Assembly (NCBI GenBank): GCA_004525465.1
Contig: SPCN01000014.1
Span: 1 to 16,826 of the forward strand
Length of the DNA: 16,826 bases
Direction: 5' to 3'
From: Chrysiogenales bacterium
GTDB taxonomy: Bacteria > Acidobacteriota > Aminicenantia > UBA2199
Part shown: positions 1-6,636 of the stretch, in pieces
Layout: each line of letters opens with the position of its first letter
How positions within the stretch are numbered: position 1 is the stretch's first letter
Program-made: the position numbers and the translations under genes
Notes under the pieces: model-generated
Told to the model about the DNA's origin: nothing
The model's database searches: none
Seen by the model: the letters and a program-made list of their open reading frames with translations, nothing else

Positions 1-192
1 CAATTCAGCCCCCGTGCCCTGGCGGCCGCGGCGATCGAAAAGCGCGGCGGCAGGGTCACGGAAAATGTCAGCGCCCGCACCACCCACCTTCTGGCCGGAA
101 GCCATTCCGGGTCCAAGCTGGCCAAAGCCGAAAAACTGGGCTGCAAGATCATCCGGGAAAATGAATTCATTGCCCTATTGGGAGCGCCCTGA
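1..192 (+). CDS. ligA: NAD-dependent DNA ligase LigA, C-terminal BRCT domain (5' truncated by window)
   Basis: The window opens in frame 1 with 63 codons ending at TGA (190-192). The peptide reads as the BRCT domain that closes bacterial NAD-dependent DNA ligases: RGGRVTENVSARTTHLLAG, then GSKLAKAEKLGCKIIRENEF and a short hydrophobic end. The T-T-H-L-L-A-G and G-S-K-L-x-K-A-x-x-L-G patterns are typical of the LigA BRCT. LigA seals nicks in DNA during replication and repair using NAD+; the BRCT domain helps DNA binding. Catalytic, OB-fold, zinc and HhH domains lie outside the window. The gene converges on the sulfatase-like gene with 43 bp between the stops, and no clear intrinsic terminator is visible there. 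Another BRCT protein is possible, but the fit to LigA is good. Confidence 0.85.
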   Translation, partial: QFSPRALAAAAIEKRGGRVTENVSARTTHLLAGSHSGSKLAKAEKLGCKIIRENEFIALLGAP

Positions 193-235
193 CCCTGGCG
201 CTTATCGCAGTCAGTGAGAGGGAATTTTAAAACAC

Positions 236-1741
236 TCAGGGATTTTTGAGTAGCGGATAGCGCGTGCCGAAGTAGGAGTTGAATACCAGGCGGAAATTAT
301 TCAGCGGCGACAGGGATGGCGCTATCCCGGCCAAGGGGACCCCGGGCAGGTAGAGGGCGTTGAACACAAGGATCATTTCCGCACGGCTGACCGGCTGTGA
401 TTCTTTTCCTCGCCGTCGCGAGCCGCGGTAGCCGTGATCGGACTGCATGATGATCACCGGTGCCGCGGGCGAATCGGCAATTATCATGGCCGTGGTTTGC
501 AGCAGGCGGCTGCTTATAAAAATGTACTGCTCCAGGTAATAGGCGGGATCGGCGTGGTCCCAGATATGAAGCGGATCTCCCGGCTTGCCCTGGGCTTCGA
601 AAACGAATGGTTCGTGCGGAGAGAAAAGGTGGACGAAAACCAGCTTGGGGCCCGGAGTCTTTACGACGGCGGGAAGCTCCTTGAACACTTGCAGGATACG
701 TTCGCGATAAAAGCGGGAAAGGTCGGTTTTTTTGAGTTGCCAGAGGTCGGAAAGGACGCGAAGCAGGGAACGCTCGAACAGCGCCCGGTAAAAATCGTCA
801 AAAAAAATCGAAGCGTGAGCCAGGGGATAGTAAAAGCGTTGATCGGCCGCTTCCAGGAACAACGATCGCTGACAGGCGAAATCGATGATACGGTAGCCCC
901 TGTTTTTCAATAATGCGGCAACGGCATTACGGCGAACCTGCAGAAAAGGATCTTTCACAGCCGAGAATTCACCCAGGTTCAGTATTGCGGCAATAGCCGG
1001 CTCGGTCAGTGTATAAAGGGAACGGCTTTGTTGTGCCACGAAGAAACCTTGCCGGCGCAGGGAGGCAACGAAAGCGCTGTTGTCATATCCGAACAGGCGC
1101 CGGACCGATTCCGGCGCTGCGAATTCATCGAGAACAAAACAATAAATGTCGGGGGTCCGGGTTTGCAGGGCGGGCAGGCGCTGGATCCCTGACCGGCTTT
1201 CCCGCCAATGATCAAAGCGCTGTCCGGCGTGGTGCATGGTAATTCCGCCGATGTTCCAGGCCAGCAGCAGCCAAACCGCTGTTTGCAGGACGCGATTGAG
1301 AACAGAAAAACTGCGCTTGGATTTAAAAATAAGGACGGTCAGGGCAAGCCAGATAACACCGGGCGGGACCAAGGCCAGGAGATGTGCCCGCAGAGGATGG
1401 GAAACGAACGGCAGCCAGCCGGCGATTTGATCGTAATATAGTCCGTAAAAATGAAACAGCATCATAAAGCTGAAAAGTGCCAGCGAGCGCTTGCTGCGCT
1501 GGCTGCTGAAAATGCCGGTCATGAACCAGCCGGCGCCGGCGACAGCCAAAGAGATCACCGCTGCCCAGATTACTTGGGTCAATTGCACTTCACGGATGTT
1601 GCGCAGGTACAAATGCAGGACGGGATATATACTGAAAAGAAAAGGGTAAGCGTACCATCCCCACTCGGCTTCCTTATTGTTTGGCGGTGCTTTTTCCGAA
1701 ACTTCGCTGGCAGGGTGTTGCGGGAAATCCGGCCTAGGCAT
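236..1741 (-). CDS. Membrane-anchored sulfatase/phosphoethanolamine-transferase-fold protein
   Basis: A 501-residue protein with about five hydrophobic segments in the first 170 residues, then a soluble domain, presumably outside the membrane, of the alkaline phosphatase/sulfatase superfamily. The domain opens with PDIYCFVLDEFA (metal-ligand Asp about D205). The stretch YTLTEPAIAAILN (about 243-255) aligns with the usual nucleophile segment, with T246 the likely nucleophile. VHLFSPHEPFVF follows, then the C-terminal metal motif QSDHGYRG (D435-H436). Relatives include sulfatases, LTA synthases and phosphoethanolamine transferases; the substrate is not deducible. Its ATG (1741-1739) lies inside the end of miaB (8-bp overlap). 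The nearest SD-like GAGGA is too far upstream, so translation probably depends on coupling to miaB. It is the last gene of the recN-miaB operon. Confidence 0.8.
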   Translation of the reverse strand: MPRPDFPQHPASEVSEKAPPNNKEAEWGWYAYPFLFSIYPVLHLYLRNIREVQLTQVIWAAVISLAVAGAGWFMTGIFSSQRSKRSLALFSFMMLFHFYGLYYDQIAGWLPFVSHPLRAHLLALVPPGVIWLALTVLIFKSKRSFSVLNRVLQTAVWLLLAWNIGGITMHHAGQRFDHWRESRSGIQRLPALQTRTPDIYCFVLDEFAAPESVRRLFGYDNSAFVASLRRQGFFVAQQSRSLYTLTEPAIAAILNLGEFSAVKDPFLQVRRNAVAALLKNRGYRIIDFACQRSLFLEAADQRFYYPLAHASIFFDDFYRALFERSLLRVLSDLWQLKKTDLSRFYRERILQVFKELPAVVKTPGPKLVFVHLFSPHEPFVFEAQGKPGDPLHIWDHADPAYYLEQYIFISSRLLQTTAMIIADSPAAPVIIMQSDHGYRGSRRRGKESQPVSRAEMILVFNALYLPGVPLAGIAPSLSPLNNFRLVFNSYFGTRYPLLKNP

Positions 1742-3038
1742 CGGCTGACTTGAGGATTTCCTCGCCGCGCAGGGAGTGCGGCCCGACCGCGGTGACCTTC
1801 ACGCGCGTGAAGGCGCCGATCGCGGTCCGGGAAGCGAAATTTACCACCCGGTAGCTCTCACTGCGTCCGATCACTTCGCCGGTTTTTTTTGGATGTTTTT
1901 CTGTGATCAGAACTTCGATAACCTTTCCGAGCCAACGGCGGTTGTTTTTTAATTGGATGCGGGCCTGCAGCTCCTGCAGGGCGTAAAGCCGCTGTTTGAC
2001 CGCGCCCGGAGCCAGTTCCCGGGTATAAGTCGCGGCCTTGGTGCCGGGGCGCGGGGAATAGATGAATGAGAAAATCGATTCGTATTCCACCTGCTCGATC
2101 AATGAAAGGGTCAGGTTAAAGTCGTGGTCGCTTTCGCCGGGGAAACCCACGATGAAGTCGGAACTGAATCTCATCTCGGGCATGGCGGCTTGGAAAGCGC
2201 GGACAATTTTCAGATATTGGGCCCGGGAATAAGTGCGGTTCATTTTTTTCAAGATCCGCGTCGAGCCGGACTGGGCCGGGAAATGGATGTGGCGGGCGAT
2301 GTTGCGGTTTGCGGCCATGACCTGGAGCAGTTCCCGGTCATGGTAGCCTGGATAGGAGGTAATGAAGCGGATCCAGGGCACCGGCACATTGCGGGCCAGT
2401 TGGCGCAGCAGCTCCGGGAAGGTGCGACCGCCATTGGCCTCGTGCCAATGGTTGACGTTCTGGCCGAGCAGTACGATCTCTTTGAAGCCCCGGCCGGCCA
2501 GGTATTCGGCTTCACGCAGGATGGCGGCCATGGGCCTGTATTTTTCGCGGCCGCGAGTGAAAGGGACGATGCAGTAGGAACAGAAATTGTCGCAGCCTTC
2601 CATGATGGAAACATAGCCGCTGACCCGGCTGCTGCGGGCCTGGACCGCGGGCACCAGTTCCTGCCATTGACGGTTGAATGCGGCGGCGGCTTCGGCGCGG
2701 CGCCCGTCAACGATCTTATCGAGGATCTCGCCGATGCGATAGAATTGATGGGTCCCGATCGCATAGTCTATTTTGACTTTTTTTTTGAAAAGCGCTTCCT
2801 TTTCCACCTGGGCCACGCAGCCGGCCACGATGATCTTTTTGGCGGATGGGAACTGGCCGATATAGGAAAAAATTTTTTCCTGCGCTTTCTCCCGAACCGC
2901 GCAGCTGTTGACAATGATGATATCGGCCGCCGCTTCACTGCTGCAGAGAGTCAATCCCTTGTTTTCCAGAAGCTGGCGGATTTTTTCCGAATCATTGACA
3001 TTCATCTGGCAGCCGAAGGTCTTGATGAAAAAATTCAT
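1734..3038 (-). CDS. miaB: tRNA-2-methylthio-N6-dimethylallyladenosine synthase MiaB
   Basis: A 434-residue radical SAM methylthiotransferase that adds the 2-methylthio group to i6A37 of tRNAs reading UNN codons. Domain order is canonical. The N-terminal UPF0004 domain starts KTFGCQMNVNDSEKI and holds the three auxiliary-cluster cysteines C10, C46 and C74. The radical SAM domain has GCDNFCSYCIVPFTRGRE, with C149, C153 and C156 binding the second [4Fe-4S] cluster. The C-terminal TRAM region runs from about residue 370 (VIEVLITE onward). The Q-M-N-V-N-D-S-E signature favours MiaB over MtaB or RimO. The ATG overlaps the recN stop as ATGA and lacks its own Shine-Dalgarno, indicating coupling. The coding strand contains an A9 run (2786-2778) and an A8 run (1890-1883), both in frame. 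Confidence 0.95.
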   Translation of the reverse strand: MNFFIKTFGCQMNVNDSEKIRQLLENKGLTLCSSEAAADIIIVNSCAVREKAQEKIFSYIGQFPSAKKIIVAGCVAQVEKEALFKKKVKIDYAIGTHQFYRIGEILDKIVDGRRAEAAAAFNRQWQELVPAVQARSSRVSGYVSIMEGCDNFCSYCIVPFTRGREKYRPMAAILREAEYLAGRGFKEIVLLGQNVNHWHEANGGRTFPELLRQLARNVPVPWIRFITSYPGYHDRELLQVMAANRNIARHIHFPAQSGSTRILKKMNRTYSRAQYLKIVRAFQAAMPEMRFSSDFIVGFPGESDHDFNLTLSLIEQVEYESIFSFIYSPRPGTKAATYTRELAPGAVKQRLYALQELQARIQLKNNRRWLGKVIEVLITEKHPKKTGEVIGRSESYRVVNFASRTAIGAFTRVKVTAVGPHSLRGEEILKSADA

Positions 3039-4657
3039 GGCCGCGATTTGGCCAACAGGAGCTCGGCAGCTTTCAGCACATCGGCATTGATGGCGCTGCC
3101 GGCCATAAGGCGGGCGATCTCCCGCACCCGGTCGTCGTCTTCCAGAATCGCGGCCGTGCTGTAGGTCTGGTTGTCCTTGAATTCCTTGCGGATAAGGAAA
3201 TGGCGGTCGGCGAAGCGGGCGATCTGCGGCAGGTGCGAAATGCTGATCACCTGGTTGCGGCCGGAAATCTTGCGAAGTTTTTCGCCGACGAATTCAGCAG
3301 TCTTGCCGCCGATGCCGGAATCGATCTCGTCGAAAATAAAGGTGGCGCCGGCTTCATCGCCGCCGATCGATTTCAGCACCAGCATCAACCGCGACAGCTC
3401 GCCGCCCGAGGCCACTTCTTTCAGCCGCCCCGGGGGCTGGCCGGGGTTGGAACTGAAATAGAATTCGATCTTGTCGGTCCCGGTTTCCGAGATATTTTCC
3501 ACGCTGGGTTCGTTTTCTTCGCAGCGCACCTCAAAGCGGGCTTTTGCCATTTCCAGCAGTGCCAGTTCCCTGACGATCAAAGCGCTTAATTTGTCAGCGT
3601 TGAGCCTGCGGTTTTGCCGGAGCTTTTCCTGCAGGATATTGTAGGCGGCCAGGGCCCGGGCGATCTCTTTTTCGGTGTCGCCCAGGGAAAAATTCAAATT
3701 GAGCAGATCGTCCCTTTCGGTTCGCAGTTGTTCATACTTCCCCAGAATTTGTTCCAGGGTCAATTTGTGCTTGGCCTTGAGCTTTTCCAGGCGCGACATC
3801 TTTTCGGAAATTTCGTTCAGCTCGTTTTCATTGAATTCCACCTTGCCGGCCAAATCATTCAAAAAAGTTGATATTTCCGGCAGCAGGTTGAAGAAACGAT
3901 CGATTTCTTCCTTGAAATGGCTGAACTCAGGAAACAGAGTTTGCAGGTAGGCGGCGGCAGTCAGGTTCTGGGCCAGCAGGTTGTAGACCGAATCGTCTTT
4001 CTGGTAAAAATCCCGCACCAGCGCTTCGGATTTTTCCAGGATGGTCTCGGCCGCGGCCAGAATTTTCAAGCGTTCCTGCATGAGCGTCTCGTCACCCTGC
4101 TTCAGGTTCAGGCTTTCAATTTCCTGCAATTGGAAATTCAGGTAGTCGATCCTCTCCCGTGATTGCTTGTTCTTTTCCTGCAGCTCATTCCACCTGGTTT
4201 GCAATGTCCTGATCTGCCGGCATTTTTCGGCCATTTCCCCCAGCAGCTCGCCATGCTGGCAATACTGGTCGAGAAAGATCTGGTGGTTGGCGGCATTGAG
4301 CAGGAAAACGTGGTCTTTTTGGCCGTAGATGTTCAGCAGTGCCGCGGCCATTTCCCTGACCTGGGCAAAGGGCTTCAGCTCGCCGTTGTGGTAGGTCAGG
4401 GATTTGTTTTTGTTGATTTCTCTCTTTAAAATGATCTCTTCGTCGCCCTGGCAGAACAGGGCTTCGACCGTGAGTTTATCCTTGCCGCTGCGCACGATGT
4501 TGGCCGGAGTTTTTTTGTTGAGCAGCAGCATGATGGCGTCGATGAGAATGGATTTTCCGGCCCCGGTTTCGCCGGTCAGAATATTCAGCTTCGGGGAAAA
4601 GTCCAGTTCGGCTTTTTCCACCACGGCCAGGTTTTCGACTTTGAGATAGGAAAGCAT
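3035..4657 (-). CDS. recN: DNA repair ATPase RecN
   Basis: A 540-residue SMC-like ATPase acting in double-strand-break repair, close to the usual RecN length. The start MLSYLKVENLAVVEKAEL matches the family N-terminus. Walker A GETGAGKS is at residues 29-36. A long heptad-rich middle (about 150-370) forms the antiparallel coiled coil. The ABC signature SGGEL is at 417-421, Walker B FIFDEIDSG at 440-448 (D443, E444), and the H-loop SISHLPQ has H475. The ATG at 4657 is preferred because the family start fits. It has no good Shine-Dalgarno of its own; a 14-codon leader ORF with a strong one ends in TGATG across this start. No LexA-type operator was recognised upstream. It heads an operon with miaB and the sulfatase-like gene. 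Confidence 0.95.
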   Translation of the reverse strand: MLSYLKVENLAVVEKAELDFSPKLNILTGETGAGKSILIDAIMLLLNKKTPANIVRSGKDKLTVEALFCQGDEEIILKREINKNKSLTYHNGELKPFAQVREMAAALLNIYGQKDHVFLLNAANHQIFLDQYCQHGELLGEMAEKCRQIRTLQTRWNELQEKNKQSRERIDYLNFQLQEIESLNLKQGDETLMQERLKILAAAETILEKSEALVRDFYQKDDSVYNLLAQNLTAAAYLQTLFPEFSHFKEEIDRFFNLLPEISTFLNDLAGKVEFNENELNEISEKMSRLEKLKAKHKLTLEQILGKYEQLRTERDDLLNLNFSLGDTEKEIARALAAYNILQEKLRQNRRLNADKLSALIVRELALLEMAKARFEVRCEENEPSVENISETGTDKIEFYFSSNPGQPPGRLKEVASGGELSRLMLVLKSIGGDEAGATFIFDEIDSGIGGKTAEFVGEKLRKISGRNQVISISHLPQIARFADRHFLIRKEFKDNQTYSTAAILEDDDRVREIARLMAGSAINADVLKAAELLLAKSRP

Positions 4658-4701
4658 CAGTCCGCGCAGATCGGGAATAAGGGCGAAATCCAGGCCATCA
4701 T
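4657..4701 (-). CDS. 14-codon leader ORF upstream of and overlapping recN
   Basis: The strong Shine-Dalgarno AAGGAG (4712-4707) is placed 5 nt before ATG-ATG at 4701 and 4698. The ORF reads MMAWISPLFPICAD and stops at TGA 4659-4657, whose last A is the first base of the recN ATG (TGATG). It is in a different frame from recN, so it is not an N-terminal extension. The arrangement suggests that ribosomes load on the leader and reinitiate at recN. The peptide has no recognisable domain. It could be a translated leader or only a ribosome-loading device; a sequence error fusing it to recN is less likely, because recN already starts where its family starts. Confidence 0.5.
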   Translation of the reverse strand: MMAWISPLFPICAD

Positions 4702-4720
4702 ACGTTCTCCTTGCTAAGAA

Positions 4721-4749
4721 AATATACGAGAAACGCCGCTGAAAGTCAA
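4721..4749 (-). promoter_or_regulatory. Sigma70-type promoter for the recN operon
   Basis: Read on the minus strand: TTGACT (4749-4744), a 17-nt spacer, then TATATT (4726-4721). Both hexamers match consensus at 5 of 6 positions with optimal spacing. The predicted transcription start is near 4714, just ahead of the leader-ORF Shine-Dalgarno. The promoter sits in the divergent interval shared with the 4787 gene. Confidence 0.65.
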
Positions 4750-4770
4750 ATGGCTCAATTTTGCCAAAAA

Positions 4771-4786
4771 TGCTATACTGGCAGGG
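4771..4786 (+). promoter_or_regulatory. Extended -10 promoter directly before the 4787 gene
   Basis: TGC followed by TATACT (4774-4779) is an extended -10 element (TGnTATAAT type). No good -35 hexamer is visible at 16-18 nt. Only 7 nt (GGCAGGG) separate the -10 from the ATG at 4787, so transcription should begin at or next to the start codon. The AGGG abuts the ATG with no spacing and cannot work as a normal Shine-Dalgarno. Confidence 0.5.
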
Positions 4787-6628
4787 ATGAGCAAGCCAAT
4801 CCTGCGTATCATTTTATCAGTTGCAGCCGTGGTCCTTGTTTTGAACCTGCTGCTTTTCAATTACAGCCAATTCGTCATCCTGCCGCTGCTGGGGGCACTG
4901 TTCCTGCTGGCCGCTTTCATAGGGCTGGGGGACGGCCTGGCCGCACTTTTCAAGCTCCCCGGCGCCGCTATCCTGGAAAAGGCCGCCCTGGGACTGATGG
5001 CAGCCGCGGCTTATTTCTACCTGGTCGGCTTTTTCAAGATCCTGAACCCATTGACCATCCTGGTTTTTTTTACGGCGTCTGCGGCTGTTTGCCTGTTGCG
5101 CTTTTTTACCGGGCCAGGCAAGCATGAAAGCCGGGCCGGGGTAAAAAGTTTTTTCGCCAGGCCTTTGTCCGAATATGCTGTTTTCCTCGTCCCCCTGGTT
5201 TACGCGGCGCTGCCCCCTTCTTTTTACGATTCGCTGGTCTATCACCTGGGCATCCCCAACCTGTATCTGCAAAGCGGCGGTTTCGTGGCCACGCCGCAAT
5301 TCGTTTATGCCAATACTTTTATTTATTATGAGATATCTTTGATCCCGGCGCTGTTTCTCGGCGACCTGGTGCCGCGTCTTTTTCATTTTTTTCTGGGAAC
5401 CATTTTTATACTGGCCGTGGCCGATGAGGCGGTCGAACACTGGGGGTTGCGAAAAAAACTGTCCCTGATCCTGGCCCTGGTTTCTTTGCCCATGACCCTG
5501 TTTCTCCTGGTTACCTGCAAGAACGATCTGAGCGGCGCCATTTTTATTTTCCTGGCCATCAGGCAGTATCGGCGGGGCAACTGGAAATGGTCGGCCGTTT
5601 TCTGGGGTTTTGCCGTGGGCATCAAGTATTTCAATCTGCTGCCGCTGGCGCTTTTCCTGCTCCTGACCACCAGGCCCTGGAAAAAATCAGACCTGAAAAA
5701 ATCGGCACTCATGGTCCTGATAGTCATCCTGGCGGTTTCGCCGCTGCTGGTCAAGAACCTGCGTTTTACCGGGAATCCGTTTTTTCCGTTTTTGCATGAA
5801 GCATTCCCGTCGGCTTTTTGGGACGGCGACCGTTTCGCCCGCCTGCAGGAAGATGTGGGCCGCATCGTGCAAACTCCCACCGCTGCGATCCACTGGCCTT
5901 ACGCGCTCTCTTTTTTCAACCATGGCTATGGTGGATTGGTCGGGCCATTTTTCCTGATTTTTTTGCCTTTCCTGCTCCTGGGACCGCTAAAGGAAAAAAG
6001 ATGGCTGTTTTGGGCGCTGCTGATCTTGGCTTGCGCTCCATTCCTGACGGCCAGTTTGCGTTTTGTATATATTGCTTTTGTGGTGCTGGTGATTTTTTCC
6101 CTGCGCGCCTTTGAAGCGGCGGCAGGGAAACTCCTCAAGGTCGTTTTTTATGTGCTGCTCGCCATCAATTTCGCCATGGGTATTGCCCTGCTCGAGAAGT
6201 TTTATTCTTTTCACAGCGCCTGGAGCGGAACATTTTCCCCGGAACAATATCGCGAGCACTTTTTCCCCACTTACCCGGCCTTTGTCTATATCAACGCCAA
6301 AGCCCCGCCGCAAGCGAAAATATTGCTGGTTGGCGAAGCCCGCAATTTTTATTTGCAAAGGCCCTACCGGCTTTCCTCGGCATTGGATTACGGTATTTTG
6401 AAACGCTACCTGGCGCCGAGCCGCAATGCCGCTGAATTCGTCGCGGCCATAGAAAAAGACGGGTTTTCGTACCTGCTGGTGAATTTTTTCGAATTGGAGC
6501 GCCTGCAGGCAAAATATGCCAACATGGCTGCCGGCGAAGAAAAGAAACTGATGGATTTTTTAGGCGCCCTGGCACCGGTTTTCAGCCGCGGCCCGGTCAA
6601 CCTGTACGAGATCCCCGGCTCCAATTAG
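4787..6628 (+). CDS. Multi-pass membrane glycosyltransferase, GT-C type
   Basis: A 613-residue protein with roughly a dozen hydrophobic helices in residues 1-460 and a soluble C-terminal part. After the first few helices comes PPSFYDSLVYHLGIPNLYL (around residues 144-162). An acidic residue (D148) in the first large extracytoplasmic loop followed by YHL..P is typical of GT-C enzymes that use polyprenyl-phosphate sugars, such as ArnT/PMT relatives. A later loop carries KNLRFTGNPFFP, also common in this group. The C-terminal segment AKILLVGEARNFYL is a small predicted alpha/beta region. The donor and acceptor sugars are unknown. The ATG is chosen from the extended -10 just upstream, which implies a leaderless mRNA. 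The gene is divergent from recN and convergent with the next gene, with 4-bp stop overlap. Confidence 0.75.
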   Translation: MSKPILRIILSVAAVVLVLNLLLFNYSQFVILPLLGALFLLAAFIGLGDGLAALFKLPGAAILEKAALGLMAAAAYFYLVGFFKILNPLTILVFFTASAAVCLLRFFTGPGKHESRAGVKSFFARPLSEYAVFLVPLVYAALPPSFYDSLVYHLGIPNLYLQSGGFVATPQFVYANTFIYYEISLIPALFLGDLVPRLFHFFLGTIFILAVADEAVEHWGLRKKLSLILALVSLPMTLFLLVTCKNDLSGAIFIFLAIRQYRRGNWKWSAVFWGFAVGIKYFNLLPLALFLLLTTRPWKKSDLKKSALMVLIVILAVSPLLVKNLRFTGNPFFPFLHEAFPSAFWDGDRFARLQEDVGRIVQTPTAAIHWPYALSFFNHGYGGLVGPFFLIFLPFLLLGPLKEKRWLFWALLILACAPFLTASLRFVYIAFVVLVIFSLRAFEAAAGKLLKVVFYVLLAINFAMGIALLEKFYSFHSAWSGTFSPEQYREHFFPTYPAFVYINAKAPPQAKILLVGEARNFYLQRPYRLSSALDYGILKRYLAPSRNAAEFVAAIEKDGFSYLLVNFFELERLQAKYANMAAGEEKKLMDFLGALAPVFSRGPVNLYEIPGSN

Positions 6629-6636
6629 CGGGATCT
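6609..6636. repeat. Inverted repeat spanning both stop codons of the convergent gene pair
   Basis: AGATCCC (6609-6615) pairs perfectly with GGGATCT (6630-6636). Pairing continues inward (GCT with AGC) around a CCAATT loop if two bases are bulged. The loop contains the TAG of the plus-strand gene and the TAA of the minus-strand gene. No T-tract follows on either strand, so it is not a standard intrinsic terminator, though it could pause or protect both transcript ends. Confidence 0.4.

Noticed and set aside
189..214. Possible terminator hairpin after ligA (CTGAC...GTCAG)
   Set aside because: The stem is interrupted, and no T-tract follows directly.
2124..3164. 346-codon open frame on the plus strand
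   Set aside because: It is antisense to miaB and the end of recN, whose products are unmistakable; the translated sequence has no recognisable domain and reflects GC-rich codon structure.
4702..4786. SOS (LexA) operator upstream of recN
   Set aside because: Neither a CTGT-N8-ACAG type nor a GAAC-N4-GTTC type palindrome is present in the promoter region.
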